From Chionoecetes opilio (lineage: Eukaryota > Arthropoda > Malacostraca > Decapoda > Majidae): a stretch of 64,000 nucleotides of DNA. The notes below the pieces were generated by a model. That model was not told the DNA's origin. It did not search any database and saw nothing but the letters and a program-made list of their open reading frames with translations. A program made the position numbers and the translations under genes. Where the stretch lies: NCBI GenBank assembly GCA_016584305.1, contig JACEEZ010005849.1, forward strand, positions 66,001 to 130,000. The letters run 5' to 3'. Positions within the stretch are counted from its first letter, which is position 1, and each line of letters begins with the position of its first letter. Shown piece by piece: positions 46,139 to 56,956 of the stretch.

Positions 46139-46335
46139 CTAGTGTAGGGGTAGCACTCTCGGTTTAAAACCGAGAAGTCCCCGGGGGTTCGATCCCCGGG
46201 CGGAGCGGAAAAAGTTGGGGTTTTCCTCAAAACCCGAACCCCTGTCCCCAGGAGTGATGGGTACAGGGGGTTTGGCAGGGGTTTTTAACCCCCCTCCCGG
46301 GGGTGCTGGCTTGGCCAACCTATAAGCATAGCAAC
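46139..46335 (+). mobile_element. tRNA-derived SINE, copy 3
   Basis: AGTGTAGGGGTAGCACTCTC (A-box region), CTCGG..CCGAG anticodon arm, GGGGGTTCGATCCCCGGGC (clear B-box GGTTCGATCCC), then AACCCGAACCCCTGTCCCC, GTGATGGGTACAGGGGG and CCCTCCCGGGGGTGCTGGC. No aminoacyl acceptor stem closes the tRNA fold, so it is a SINE head and not a tRNA gene. Confidence 0.8.
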
Positions 46336-46838
46336 AGCTTCTAGGGGTAGTCGGGAGAGAGCTGTGTGGATCAGTGGGGATCCTCTCAGTGCGTCGTAAC
46401 TGACGAAATTCTTCAAACAAAAAAAAAAACAGTCTGTTCTCCAGTTTAAATTTCCCTGAGAACCCCCTTTCCAAGTAGGGGGGTGAGGGAAGCTTGCGAT
46501 TCCGTGCTTGGGAGATGACGAGTGTGGCTTTTTCCCCCAAAAGTCCCGATACAGAAGTACGACATAGGCATCCCCATTTAAAGGTTACTGGCGTATATGA
46601 AACCACCCAAACTTCTTCGCCCGTTGCTGTGGAGTTTCTCAGTCATTTCTTCTGATTTTTAAACAGTGTAATGGGAGTGATTTGTCCTCGATGTGTGGTG
46701 GTGTGTGGTGGTGGTTGGTGTGGGTGTGTAGGGCAAAAAAAAAACAACTTTCTGCAAAACCCTACTGAGGGTTGTTGTGAGTGTCCTGCGTGTGTTTTCT
46801 TGAGTCTGCCTTAAAAAACTCCAAATTTATCGTGCTTG
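46336..46838. other. Unassigned DNA
   Basis: The minus-strand 155-codon frame at 46139-46606 overlaps the SINE and has no recognised domain. GTGTGGTGGTG run at 46695-46725. Confidence 0.4.
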
Positions 46839-47661
46839 AATTAGAGAGAAAAAAACTCGAAAGCCCTGGTCGCTGGCAGTTTTAAAATCCCAAATTGATA
46901 AAAAGTTGGTCTAGGAAAACAAAAAAATGGGATATACCAGGACTTAAAACACAAAAGTATAATATTAAAAACATTTTCTTTTAAAGTATATTTATGAAGC
47001 CCGATCTGTAAAACATGTATATAACCAAAAAAACCAATAGGTTAGTTTAGGGGCGATGGAATGTTATTGTGAAATTTTTTCAATAACAATGTTTAGAAGT
47101 TATTATACCTAGCCCGTCATATTTTTCCCGTTATTTTTGGTATCAATTGATAGAAAACCTGGAAATGCAATAGCGACGCGTGAAAATCGCAATGTTTTTT
47201 TTCAAACTCCCCCCACAACTCCCCGCCACCACTCCCCGACGCGGCAGCCGCCCCCACAATTTAAACCTATTTGGGGTTCAGCAACGAAGAGTTTTCGGAT
47301 ATAATTCTTCTTTTTTTTCCAAAAATATTTCTTTTGACTGAAAGCGTTTGCCCGACGCGCGTACGTCTTAGAAAACAGTGTGAACTCCCCCCAATAAAAA
47401 ATGTACAATATCCGTGTAAAAAATATATTAATTTTTATACTCGAGGCGAGTAATTGCTTAAATTTCTATTTTAGAACGTTCCCCGTAATGCATGTCATCC
47501 AAAAATTAGTAGAATAACAGAAGAACTTTTTTTGATATTCAGATCCGGTGCACAATATTTATGCGAAAAAATTTATTTATGAATACGAGTAGCAGAGCCA
47601 AAAAAAACAGTAGACAACCTTTGAGTTAAAACTGCCAGGACCCTGCATTTTTCGAGTTTCC
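46839..47661 (-). mobile_element. TIR element, copy 2 of the 6338-7239 family
   Basis: AATTAGAGAGAAAAAAACTC and GGTCGCTGGCAGTTTTAA at the left are inverted at 47622-47655 (GTTAAAACTGCCAGG, then TTTTTCGAGTTTCC). Internal blocks TACTCGAGGCGAGTAATTGC, GTAGACAACCTTTGAGTTAA and CCCCGCCACCACTCCCC are the reverse complement of the first copy. The two ends together confirm a family of about 0.8-0.9 kb elements. No transposase. Confidence 0.75.
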
Positions 47662-48155
47662 GTTCATGGAATTTTTGACAATAGCATAAGTTTGGCAAAA
47701 TGCGTGTCCGAAAAGGAAAAAAAGTCCCACTCAGCCCCAAAGTATTTTTCTGAGAGCACAAGAAATGCTGTATCCCTTTAGCAAGGGGGGTCGTTTATGT
47801 GATGAGTAAGGACGCAGCTATACCCAAAGATCAGTCTCTATGGGTTTAACATTTTTTTCCGGGAAGGTGACAGCTTGAGATCGCGTGCCCAGGCTGTTGG
47901 TGAATTACACACAGGGTGGAGTAGAAAAAGATGAGCAATCTCTTTAAACCTGTGCATCTGTCTACTCAGCATATAATTGGTACCAAGTGTTAGCTGGGGT
48001 TGTGTTCCAGGTCCCAGACTGATAGTTCACCTAAGACTCTAGCATCTGCCGGTGGCGGGAGCTTAAGGGGCACAAAGCCATGATCCCCAGGCGGCACCTC
48101 GGCCTACCTCGAGTGTTTAGACCTAACGATTGAAACTAAGGTTAACCACGCGCGC
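47662..48155. other. Unassigned DNA
   Basis: No recognised gene. CTGCCGGTGGCGGGAGCTTA and GATCCCCAGGCGGCACC at about 48048-48095 look like a repeat edge but have no partner in the window. Confidence 0.4.
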
Positions 48156-48164
48156 GCGGCGCAC

Positions 48165-48353
48165 AACAAACACAACACACACACACACACACACACACAC
48201 CCACACAACACCCGCACAACGCACATGCACCACACACACACCACACACACACACACACCACACACCACACACAAACACAACACACACACACACACACACA
48301 CCACACGCACGACACACAAACACACACACACGACACACACATAACACACACAC
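48165..48353. repeat. (CA)n microsatellite, interrupted
   Basis: ACACAC with CGCAC, AACAC and ACCAC interruptions. All C/V- and T/H-rich frames here are its translations. Confidence 0.95.
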
Positions 48354-48593
48354 CTTACTCAGTGAATAACAGACCACTATAACCAAGTGCAATTTTTATT
48401 TACTTTCTAAAACTCCTTACTAATACAAGTTACCGTTAAACATTGAAAGAAAATAAGATTGTGATGAACATTTCATCAACAGACGTTTTCATAAAATATC
48501 AGAAATACACACGGAATTAAGACAAGTGACGAAAACAATATGAAGACACTTTGTTAACACAGTGTCCTCATGGAAGATAAAGGCTGGACGTAC
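48354..48593. other. Presumed IR intron sequence
   Basis: Lies 3' of the 48594-48735 exon in minus-strand sense and starts with the donor GTACGT. No exon recognised. Confidence 0.4.
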
Positions 48594-48735
48594 CTGGCTG
48601 GTGAGTTGACGCCACAATGCGGTCCCATAGCCATAGGCAGCTCAACACCCCAGCGGATTTCTTGGGCACCACATACGTCGATGCTGAAACGAGAACTTTA
48701 TTACAATCCACTGTTTTTGGAGACATCGCTGAAAC
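48594..48735 (-). CDS. Probable ionotropic receptor exon: end of S1 lobe and start of M1
   Basis: On the minus strand the exon is framed by acceptor TTCATTATTCAG and a strong donor CCAG/GTACGT. The 142-bp exon encodes AMSPKTVDCNKVL, ASTYVVPKKSAGVLSCLWL and WDRIVAST. Arthropod IRs carry a conserved stretch just before the first transmembrane helix with (Y/F)xVPK, a variable piece, then (P/W)F/W-D-x-x-V-W. It lies 9 kb upstream of the M2 exon on the same strand, the expected order. The exon holding the rest of M1 and the pore loop has not been found between them. The family call is weaker than for the downstream exon. Confidence 0.5.
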
Positions 48736-48739
48736 CTGA

Positions 48740-49260
48740 ATAATGAACATGATTTGTTGAGTTCCTAATACAATCTTATTTTTTCTCCCTAGTATAAGCC
48801 AGTGCTCATAAATGGCCTTGTGCCCACATAGATAACAGGGAAGATCGAGGGGGAGTACGGTTGAGGGGTTTCTTTTTGCAGGCATACAGTTTCCGTCCCA
48901 TAGAAACAGATCATCCCACTTTCTGGGGCCATTTTCTGCATTTTCAACAATAAAAAAAAAATATATATAAATTTGTGTGTATATATACTATATTGGATTA
49001 TAAAAATTTTTATATTTTTCAGCTATCTGTTAAGTTCACATCATTTACCACTCCTGAACATTAACATAAGCAACAAAGCGGGAAAATGTATGCAATTTTT
49101 ACTTAATCTCTGTTTCCCACTTTCCGTCCACTTACCCTGTGCCTACAAATTAACATAACAAACAAACCAGACAAACAAAATGTCCTGACCGGACCCGAAT
49201 GTGAGTCCGGGAAGGCAGTCACATTTGCCCGAAAGGCGGTTGTTGACACGATGGAAAAAT
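48740..49260. other. Unassigned DNA upstream of IR exon
   Basis: No further IR exon recognised. AT-rich patch at 48950-49015. Confidence 0.4.
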
Positions 49261-49261
49261 A

Positions 49262-49298
49262 GAGAGATGAGAGAGGAGAGAGAGAGAGGCGAGAGAGA

Positions 49299-49367
<69 letters not shown>

Positions 49368-49538
49368 GAGAGAGAGAGAGAGGGGGAGAGAGAGAGAAGA
49401 GAGAAGGAGAAGAGGGGAGGAGAGAGAGAGAGAGAGAGAGAGAAAAAAAAAAGGGAAAAGGGGAGAAGAGAAAGAGAGAGAGAGAGAAGAGAGAGAGGAG
49501 ACCCGGGAGGGGGAGGAGAGAGAGAGAGAGAGAGAGAA

Positions 49539-49572
<34 letters not shown>

Positions 49573-49612
49573 GAAAGAGAGAAAAAAAAGAGGAAAAAGA
49601 GAGAGGCTTCAG
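49262..49612. repeat. (GA)n microsatellite, about 350 bp
   Basis: GAGAGA with AAGAGA, GGGGAG and GACCCGGGAGGGGGAGG interruptions. Confidence 0.96.
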
Positions 49613-51100
49613 TTTTTTAAAAGCAGCTAATGTGTGCCGGAAAATTCCCAAGAGAAATGATGACTTTCCATCACACGTTTTCCCAGTTATATGCTATAAA
49701 GAAAGAAAGTTCAAAAACCCATGGGTTTAGTTTAGACTAAGTTTTCCTAAATCCAGTATTAGGGGAACAGGTTATTTTATTAAAATAACCATTCCAAATT
49801 TGGGCTTTTTTTATTTTTTTATCTTTATTCGTATGCTTTTCTCTCTTTCTTGCTTTCCCTATCCCCCCCCTCCACCCTCCTTCTTCCCCCCCCCCCAAAC
49901 GCCAAGCCCCGGGGTTAATAGGGACATTAATTCGCGAGTGCCAATAATTTGTAGCGTCAAAACTTCTTTTTCCCCCCTTACCCCCTGGTAGATCGAATAA
50001 CACTCTTAGATTCTGAGTATCCAAAAAAAAGAAAAATAGATTTGGTTTCCATATTAATGATAGATAGAGACCCTTTCGCTAAATAAAGTCGGCCAAGATT
50101 CTCTCACGCGCCCCAAAATCCCCTCCCATGTAAAAAACCACGTTCGTAGGCTGTTCGCATTAAGATACCTCCCCGTTCATTATATTTTGAATAAAATTTT
50201 CCTTCAAAATTTAAAGAAAATTTGGTTATAGTTATCATTTCGTAGGTAATTGTTTTTCCCCAGAAATTTAGAAACATTCGACACTTGTGCCCTCTTTGTA
50301 AAGACTCTGGTGAGTATTTGAACACTCGTTAATTCCCGCGGTTTAGCTTCCTCATCCTCATGAAGGGTCATGCAGGGGCATTCTTTTTCTTCACCGCTCC
50401 CGGAAAGGGTGTTATTTTTTGTCTTAATCCCTTTTTTTTGTGATATGTATTTTAAACCAGTTTTAGTCCCCCCCCCCCCCCCGTTTAAAAAGGGGATTCG
50501 TTTTCTTCACCGTCTCCCAGGTACGCGGATAGATTTATAAAGCGGAAGAGGGTTTTTCCAATGGTCGCGACTCGCAAACGTTTTCTTACTTAATTTCCCT
50601 TCCCTTTTTCTCCATGTATTCTTGGGTTTTTTATTTTGTATGTATGTAGATGGTAGTCTAAAATATAGCCCAGTGGGCGGGTTTTGCTCTTTGAAGCTTT
50701 CCCTTCACTAAATTAAACCATACATGTACTTAAGTTTTCAACCGGGAATAATTTCTTGTTAAATAAGCCAAATGAGTTAAAGTAGGAATTCTTTTTTCTT
50801 GTAAAACCCCAGGTGACTATTCTCTGTTATGGAAATACTTCCCCACATCCCGAGAGAGTTTCAGACCTACTCGGTATACTAATAGTATCCCCATGATTAC
50901 CTTTAATCATTATTTTTTACCTTTGAATTTTGAATTCAAGTTCATAATTAAATCTCCGCATCGAGAAGTGTTCATACTATAATTAAATAGTGAAGTCATA
51001 TGACTAATTTCAACTCTCTTGTAGTTTTGCGGTGGGATTTTTTTTTGTATCGGTCATAAGATACAATAAGTTGTCAAAAAGTAAATAAGGGGAAAAACCC
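49613..51100. other. Unassigned, partly run-rich; possible 5' LTR region
   Basis: No domain recognised. CATTCTTTTTCTTCACCGC (50381) and GATTCGTTTTCTTCACCGTC (50497) are direct repeats about 117 bp apart. If the gypsy-like remnant downstream kept its 5' LTR, it would end here near 51100. Confidence 0.35.
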
Positions 51101-51118
51101 TGGCATCACACTGGTGAC
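51101..51118 (+). promoter_or_regulatory. Candidate tRNA primer-binding site
   Basis: TGGCATCACACTGGTGAC begins with TGG, as retrotransposon primer-binding sites do (complement of the tRNA CCA end), and lies about 110 bp before the first retroelement frame. The matching tRNA is not identified. Confidence 0.25.
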
Positions 51119-51208
51119 TTAAGCGGTGGAATATTATTTCCTACAAATAACAGCACCAGAATCGTACCTTGGGAAAGTAGCTAAATAGAGTTAAAAAAAT
51201 CAGGAAAT

Positions 51209-51600
51209 ATGTACAAAGTCTCATTGGTAGGACACAGTCAACTTCCCCAATCATTCGATGTCCCAGGAACTGAAATTAGGATTTTCAGAGCTTCGGGAGG
51301 AAGGGCAAATTCCTTTTTCTCAGATGAGAGACAAAATAAGTGTCCTAGAATGGCCACATGATCTGTGCATTTTGTGGTTAGGTAGCAATGATATTGCCGA
51401 TGGCATAGATCCCGGTTCTCTTGCTGACGCTATCAAGGAAATTACGCACACAATAGAGGAATTGTGAGGCGGTAGTGTGCATCTGTTTAATAGAACCATG
51501 CATTTATTCAGAAAGAGAATTACACCTATTAGTCACGGGAAACCCGAGTGTCCTTCTGTTAACCGACGGAACACGGGAATCGAGTCCCTACCCGCGTCTA
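51209..51600 (+). pseudogene. SGNH/GDSL-hydrolase-like domain in a retroelement, frameshifted
   Basis: An ATG at 51209 starts MYKVSLVGHSQLPQSF, a strand followed by GHSQ where SGNH hydrolases have the block-I GDS/GHS serine. After a frameshift near 51330 the frame reads EWPHDLCILWLGSNDIADG, where GSND fits block III (GxND). A further frameshift leads to VCICLIEP, a typical core strand of this fold. The block-V D-x-x-H region is not visible before gag begins. SGNH esterase domains are known in ORF1 of some CR1 LINEs. Here the domain sits 5' of a gypsy-like gag in the same orientation. Function in the element is unknown. Confidence 0.6.
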
Positions 51601-51625
51601 TAAGAGGTGTTTCTCCAGCGTAATC

Positions 51626-52468
51626 ATGAGTTGGGAAGATACCATATTCCCCGAGGTGAAAACGAAGGAGGAGGAGGAGGAGGAGGATGCAGACAGAGTG
51701 AGACGGTTAGGAGATTTAGTGGATGAAATAAGAGCTGAGAGAATGAAGATAATTGAATTAAGAGAATTAAGGTCACAGGAAAATCAAACGAACCCTTTCC
51801 ATGCCCCTCAATTATCCACGAATAGCGTGAAAGAGGGACTCACCAAACCTCAAGATATTCCAGTATTGGAGTTACATCAACTACAAGGCCTTGACGCAAC
51901 GGCCCGCCTCCAAATGTTTTTTGAATTAATAGAGCAATGTAGCTCAAGCGACGCAACACGCATCCAAATTGCAAAAGGGAGAGTGAGCTCAGAACTCTCA
52001 ATCTTAATTCACAGCTATCAAACGAACCATAAAGTAGAGACTTGGGCGACACTTAGAAATCTTTTCGAGACCGAGTTTCGCACCGAAGTGAGTGTTGATA
52101 GAGCCTGGCAGGAATTGGAGGCAATGGGTTACGACTGGGGGGAATCTCCTCAAGCTTTCACCCATCGTTTTATTTGCCAACATGCGGTGATTGCGACAAA
52201 ACTCCCAAATGAAAAATTCCCCGACCGTGATAAGACAATAAAGAGAAAACTGTGGTACGGCCTACCAGTCGCGTCGCGAGAGAAACTAGAAGGATTCCTG
52301 GATGAAGGATATCCCCTTAAAAAATTCATAGACCGTCTCGAGCACGAACGCCAACTGCTCGAAGAGAGACACACTCCAAGGGTTAATATGATCCCAGCAC
52401 ATAAGAAAGAAGGAAAAGTGCTAGACGAAAAAGAAACAAATAGTTCCATACACTTCCCAAACCCCTAG
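51626..52468 (+). CDS. Gag-like protein of a Ty3/gypsy-type retrotransposon, truncated
   Basis: 280 codons, intact. The N-terminal third is acidic and coiled-coil-like (EEEEEEDADRVRRL). From about residue 85 it has the helical capsid pattern of retrotransposon Gag: QMFFELIEQCS, then WATLRNLFETEF, WQELEAMGYDWGES, FTHRFICQ, and KLWYGLP near residue 210. Gag assembles particles around the element RNA. The usual CCHC zinc knuckle, protease and RT are missing: the frame stops at TAG after SSIHFPNP and is followed by the integrase tail. The coding frame is undamaged, unlike most relics here, so the deletion may be recent. Confidence 0.8.
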   Translation: MSWEDTIFPEVKTKEEEEEEDADRVRRLGDLVDEIRAERMKIIELRELRSQENQTNPFHAPQLSTNSVKEGLTKPQDIPVLELHQLQGLDATARLQMFFELIEQCSSSDATRIQIAKGRVSSELSILIHSYQTNHKVETWATLRNLFETEFRTEVSVDRAWQELEAMGYDWGESPQAFTHRFICQHAVIATKLPNEKFPDRDKTIKRKLWYGLPVASREKLEGFLDEGYPLKKFIDRLEHERQLLEERHTPRVNMIPAHKKEGKVLDEKETNSSIHFPNP

Positions 52469-52741
52469 ACCACCATTTACGGCACATGCCGTAAACTAAA
52501 TGTGAAATGGGATGGGATCTATAGGGTAGTGGAGGTACGTTTGAGTGGCAGTGTATATGTGTTGAAAAATGTTTTCACGGGAAAGGAAGTGCAACGGGCC
52601 ACCGAGCAAGTAAAGCCTTATCACGGCAGTGAAGAGTGGTTAGTAGAACCGGTGGAAAGTGTCTTACAACCCAATCCGGTGGATGAACAATTAGCCCCTC
52701 GTATAAGGAGACCTCCTAGAAGGCTCATCGAGGAAGACTGA
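52469..52741 (+). pseudogene. Integrase C-terminal tail of the same retrotransposon
   Basis: After the gag TAG (52466-52468) the same frame stays open: a KLNVKWDGIYRVVEV segment, SVYVLKNVFTGKEVQRA, then KPYHGSEEWLVEP and a proline/arginine-rich end. In gypsy-like integrases the C-terminal domain has K..WDGPYRV, then a Y.L.N..TG..V...H/A...KPY pattern. About 3 kb of protease, RT, RNase H and integrase core are absent between Gag and this tail. The deletion left the two pieces in register with one amber codon between them. Confidence 0.75.
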
Positions 52742-53420
52742 GTGAAATTTTAGGTTAAGATGTGTTAGGAGTAGATACTGAGTCACGGAGGTGAGTGTGT
52801 GTCGGACTAGATAAAACAATTTGGTCTAGGAGATTTCTCATTTCTAGAATTCGGAGTATCTATTTTCACGGGCTCAGCCTGGTTCAGTGAGAGGAGTATT
52901 TTAATTCGAGATAGTAGTACTGCTACTCAACCACAGTCAACCAGCTTGCGGTGTAGCGGATATTTCAGGACTTGTTAGGCTCTCGTTATCTAACCATGAG
53001 GGTAGCCGGCGTGCGCCTATGGGACGTTCCTAATGACGAGAATACGGGTACTGAGTCAGGGTTTGACGACCACGTTACTACCCAGGTCAGAGGTTGATTG
53101 GGATACTTTCCTCTCAGTGGATTATTCGTGTAGTTTATGTGTAGTGGTCAAAATGACCATCTACACCGTTGTCACCATTATGTAGTGCCCACCTTGGGAG
53201 TGTACTCATTTGTAGTATATTTCATAATAACAGTGTAGTTATTATGGTTACTCCGCTGCCACCACCCACATTAAGTCGGAAAAATATATGAATGAACAAA
53301 AATAAAAGATTTAAGAAAATATGTAAGTACGGTTTGGAAACTGAATGAAAACGCTTTAATAATTTCTAATTATAAAATTTAACTCTTATGTCCCATTATG
53401 TAGTTATTATACATTCCAAG
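52742..53420. other. Sequence 3' of the retroelement tail, LTR not identified
   Basis: Ordinary complexity, no ORF. A 3' LTR would be expected here, but no matching copy was found upstream of gag. CAGTGTAGTTATTATGG and TGTAGTTTATGTGTAGTGG are short internal repeats. Confidence 0.35.
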
Positions 53421-53444
53421 TTATCTTAAATTTAAGTTTTCCCT

Positions 53445-53930
53445 TTCCCTCCTAGCGATACGCACGCGAAATGCTCAAGTCGTTTCAATATATTTTTACT
53501 ATCTTTGGAAAACTTCGGTTGCACTGTCACCAAACATTAACGATACGCCATTATGCTAAACGTTACCAAATAAGTATACGAGTCATCCCATTTCCCAACG
53601 TTTCCCTCCACTTATTTTCTTTTTCCTTCTTTCCCTTGTCCTCACACGGTGGCTGGAATTTTGGGGTTTGCCCCTTGAAATTTGTGAACGTTTGGCCCCC
53701 TGGCCCGCAACAGCATCCTCCCTTGGGGACCTCAATGAACGCGGCTGCACTAAAATACCCAAAACCTGAACCCCCGTTCTCCCCCTTTTTGCTACGGTTA
53801 TTATATGGTTAAAATATAAGCCAAACCCAGTGATTAGGAAGAGGCGTGGAGGAAAATTTCCCTCTTTAGTTTATTGATATTATGTGTTTTTTACTCTTCC
53901 CCTATTATAATTTCTCGCTTTACATACCCT
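53445..53930 (+). repeat. 0.5-kb repeat module, copy 1
   Basis: GATACGCACGCGAAATGCTC, CTTGTCCTCACACGG, GGCCCGCAACAGCATCCTCC, TGGTTAAAATATAAGCC, GAGGCGTGGAGGAAAATT and CCCCTATTATAATTTCTCGC occur in this order. The same order is seen at 56395-56955, and parts at 55530-55860 and 58025-58135. The conserved start and end suggest an LTR or other fixed-boundary element. Confidence 0.65.
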
Positions 53931-55520
53931 TTTCCCCCCCCCGAAAAAAAAATGTCCTTTGCCTACCCTTCATAAGCACCTCCCTAAAAAATCTGACATA
54001 ATTGACAAATTAAAATTTTGATTGATTAAAAATTTAAAAAAATTATATAACATCACAATAATTTCATATAAATTTTTTAGGATCTTTATCACTTAAAAAA
54101 AAAAATTCCATCCGTTTTTCCCAATTCTTCCAAAAAAATTACAACAAAATGAGATAGTAGTATTTTTAATTTCATTCCCTCCCCACGAGCGATTTGACCA
54201 GTTTGGGGAATACGTATTTAAGAATCCCTTTTCACTCCCTTGAAATGAAAACCTTCTACTTTCCTTATTGTCAAGGCCGAAGCCCTTAGGTCGCGACTGG
54301 ACTCGTCCCTCTAGTCGAATGGTTATTTTTTTTTACCCTCCAATCCGGGGGTGGGTGCGTGGGAGAAACACGACGGATTTACCCCATCCCCTCAATACTT
54401 GGATAAGGTCCCCTCCTTGCGAGGCATACAACCCGGTCTATAAACCAACGAGCGAAGCTCAGAGCCAAGCACATCCTTGGGTCAAACGACAACCAGCGGG
54501 TTAGTGTTCAGTGCAATCTGTGTGCCCCCTTTTAAAGATAAATTTTCAACCCCTTTACATTCTTTTAGGGGACCTTCATCCTCTCTTTTTCTCTCTCTCC
54601 GAGAGAAAGTGTGAAATTTAATCTCTTTTCAGAGGATTAAACATTCTGTCATTATAATAAGACGTACTTTTCACTGGCCTCCTCTCTAAGAGGTGTTAGT
54701 ATACAAACCTCCTCCATTACTCCCACTCTAAAGAAAATTTTTCTAAGGTGGCCTTTACTCCCACGAAACCCGAAAAGTTGCTACAGTGGGGCGTCAGTTC
54801 AAGAGCGTTACCTCTATCTTAATGTTATCTAACCCTAAGGGACGGGAACCAACCTTACCGCACCTTTTACATGACATCCTGCCCTACATTAGTGTTTAAA
54901 TGTGGAAACAAGCCCCCCATTCAACTTTTATCCACCATTTCCCAACACCCCTATCCACTCCCCTCGGCATCTTCCACCTGCATGCACACGTGGATGTAGT
55001 GTCACATCAAAAACATCCACCACCTTCACCATTACACACCCATAAAAACCCTCAAACCCTCCCCCTCAACCTTTTAAAAGGGGGGGAGGGGTTTCATTTC
55101 ATTTCCCCTTTTCCCCTTTCCCCTTGGTTTTCCAGGCATACAAGTTTTACGGCTTTAGCACGTTAACCCGGCCCCCTTTTCTTTTAATATTAAAAAGGAT
55201 TAGTGACTGGTTAGCAAAAATAATTAAAAAAAAAAAAAGGGGGCCTTTTGGGGTTAAAAACCCAAATCCCCCCCCCCCAATTTTTTTTTCCCTTTCACCA
55301 TTTTTAACCCCTTTTAAATTTTTTTTTTCCCCCCCCCCTAATGGGGAAAAAAAATAATGCAAAAATAAAAATTGGGAAAATATTAAGTCGGTTAAACGTG
55401 ACACCAAAATAAAAAATATATTAAAAATTTTTTGTTAAGTGTATTTTTTAAAAAAATTTAAATTAATTTTTCCCTTTAAATAACCAAAAGCCAAGTGTTA
55501 TTTAATAATTTAAATTTTTA
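53931..55520. other. Unassigned, run-rich in the second half
   Basis: No recognised gene. Frames at 54268-54504 and 54900-55407 lack known domains. CTCTCTCCGAGAGAAAG at 54594 is a small hairpin. Confidence 0.4.
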
Positions 55521-55529
55521 ATCTTCTTC

Positions 55530-55870
55530 CCACTTAAAGATACGCAAGGAATCTCAAGTCGTATCCTAATTAATGTACTGTTATCCCACTAACGTTTTCC
55601 CCATTATTTTTTTATTTTTTTTTCCTTTTAACGGAGGCTTAATTTTGGGGGGCCCCCTTCCCAATTTTTCCTTCCCCCCGGGCCCCACAGGGGGGGATTT
55701 TTGGGCCCCCCAAAATGAGGCTTCGTCCCCAAAAAACCCCTTTCCCTCTTTTTACGGATACTTTAAAAAAAAAAATAACCTACGGGAATCGTAAAAATTC
55801 CTCGTGCTTATATACTTTTTTATTTAACCTTCCCCCGATAAGAAACTGGAAAATTCCCTTCCCGGATCCC
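55530..55870 (+). repeat. 0.5-kb repeat module, copy 2 (degraded)
   Basis: GATACGCAAGGAATCTCAAGTCGTATCCTAAT-like start (55538) and the ACGTTTTCCCCATTATTTTT block align with copies 1 and 3. The second half is masked by homopolymer runs. Confidence 0.45.
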
Positions 55871-56394
55871 CAGGTTTTCCACTTCCCCCTTAAAAAAATG
55901 TGGAATTCCGTTAACCATAAATATCCCATTACCCTTCGGGAAAAAATTTTCGAAAAACCATAGTATTTTTTTTTTTAAAAAAATTTCCCTAAAATTTGGC
56001 CAAAATTAAAAAGGGGTAAAGTTTTAAATTTTTTAAAGATTTCCGAGTATAGTTATGGGAAAAAAATTTTAATAAATATTTCAAAACCGATTTTAAATCT
56101 TTGAGGGGGAAAAGGTTTTCCCGGGGGGATTTTCCCTTTTTTAAAATTTCCCCCTGCCGGGGGCTCCCCCAGGGTGTCCCCCCCAAAAAGTCAGAGCCGC
56201 CCCGTGGCAGGACAGCCAATTTTTTCCGGGCTAGTGGGAAAAAAAGGGGGAAAAAACATAGAAAAAATTCCCTATTATACTACAGTTATTATATATCCCC
56301 AGCGTAACAATGCTCAATCGTTATCCTAAATTATACTTAACTTCTTCATTCCTAACATACGCACGATGCCAAGTCGTTATCCTTTAATTTACAC
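55871..56394. other. Run-rich DNA and repeat edge
   Basis: No gene. 56310-56390 carries a partial start of the repeat module (CATACGCACGATGCCAAGTC). Confidence 0.4.
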
Positions 56395-56955
56395 TTGGTA
56401 ATTCATCCACGTTACCCTTAACGATACGCACATGTAATGCTCAAGTCGTTATCCTAATATAATGTATACGTAGTCTATCCCACTTCCAACTGTTTCCCTC
56501 TCACTTATTTTCTTTCTTCTTTTCTCCTTGTCCTCACACGGCTGGCGGACATGTTGGTTTGCCCCCTCTGCTATTTGTGAGCGCTTGGCCCTGGTCCCCA
56601 ACAGCATCTACCTTGGGACCCTAAGTAATACTCATTAGTCCTTGGTCAACAAAAAGAATCACCAGTAAGTCATGTCTACATCTCTAGTTAACAACATTTC
56701 ACAACATACCTTACAAGGCGAGAATATCACCTCCCACAGGCGACTTAACTCAACGAACGTCGACTGCTTCTAAATTATTCTAACCTAGAATCCCCGTTCT
56801 CACCTCGTTTCGCTACGTGTCTAATTACTACTGGTTAAAATATAAGCCTAACCAGTGATTCAGGAATGAGGCGTGGAGGAAAATTCCTCGTTAGCTTATT
56901 GATACTTATGGTTTTTCATCTCTTCCCCTATTAATGTTTTCTCGCGTTACATCAC
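56395..56955 (+). repeat. 0.5-kb repeat module, copy 3 (best preserved)
   Basis: ACGATACGCACATGTAATGC, CTCAAGTCGTTATCC, TTGTCCTCACACGGCTGG, CCCAACAGCATCTACC, GGTTAAAATATAAGCC, CAGTGATTCAGGAATGAGGC and TTTTCTCGCGTTAC. The end CTCGCGTTACA recurs at 58130. Confidence 0.7.
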
Positions 56956-56956
56956 A

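Noticed and set aside
46139..46210. A functional tRNA gene
   Set aside because: Has A- and B-box-like parts and an anticodon arm but no closing acceptor stem, and is followed by the same SINE body as two other copies.
49103..49651. 182-codon Leu/Ser-rich frame
   Set aside because: Translation of the GA microsatellite on the minus strand.
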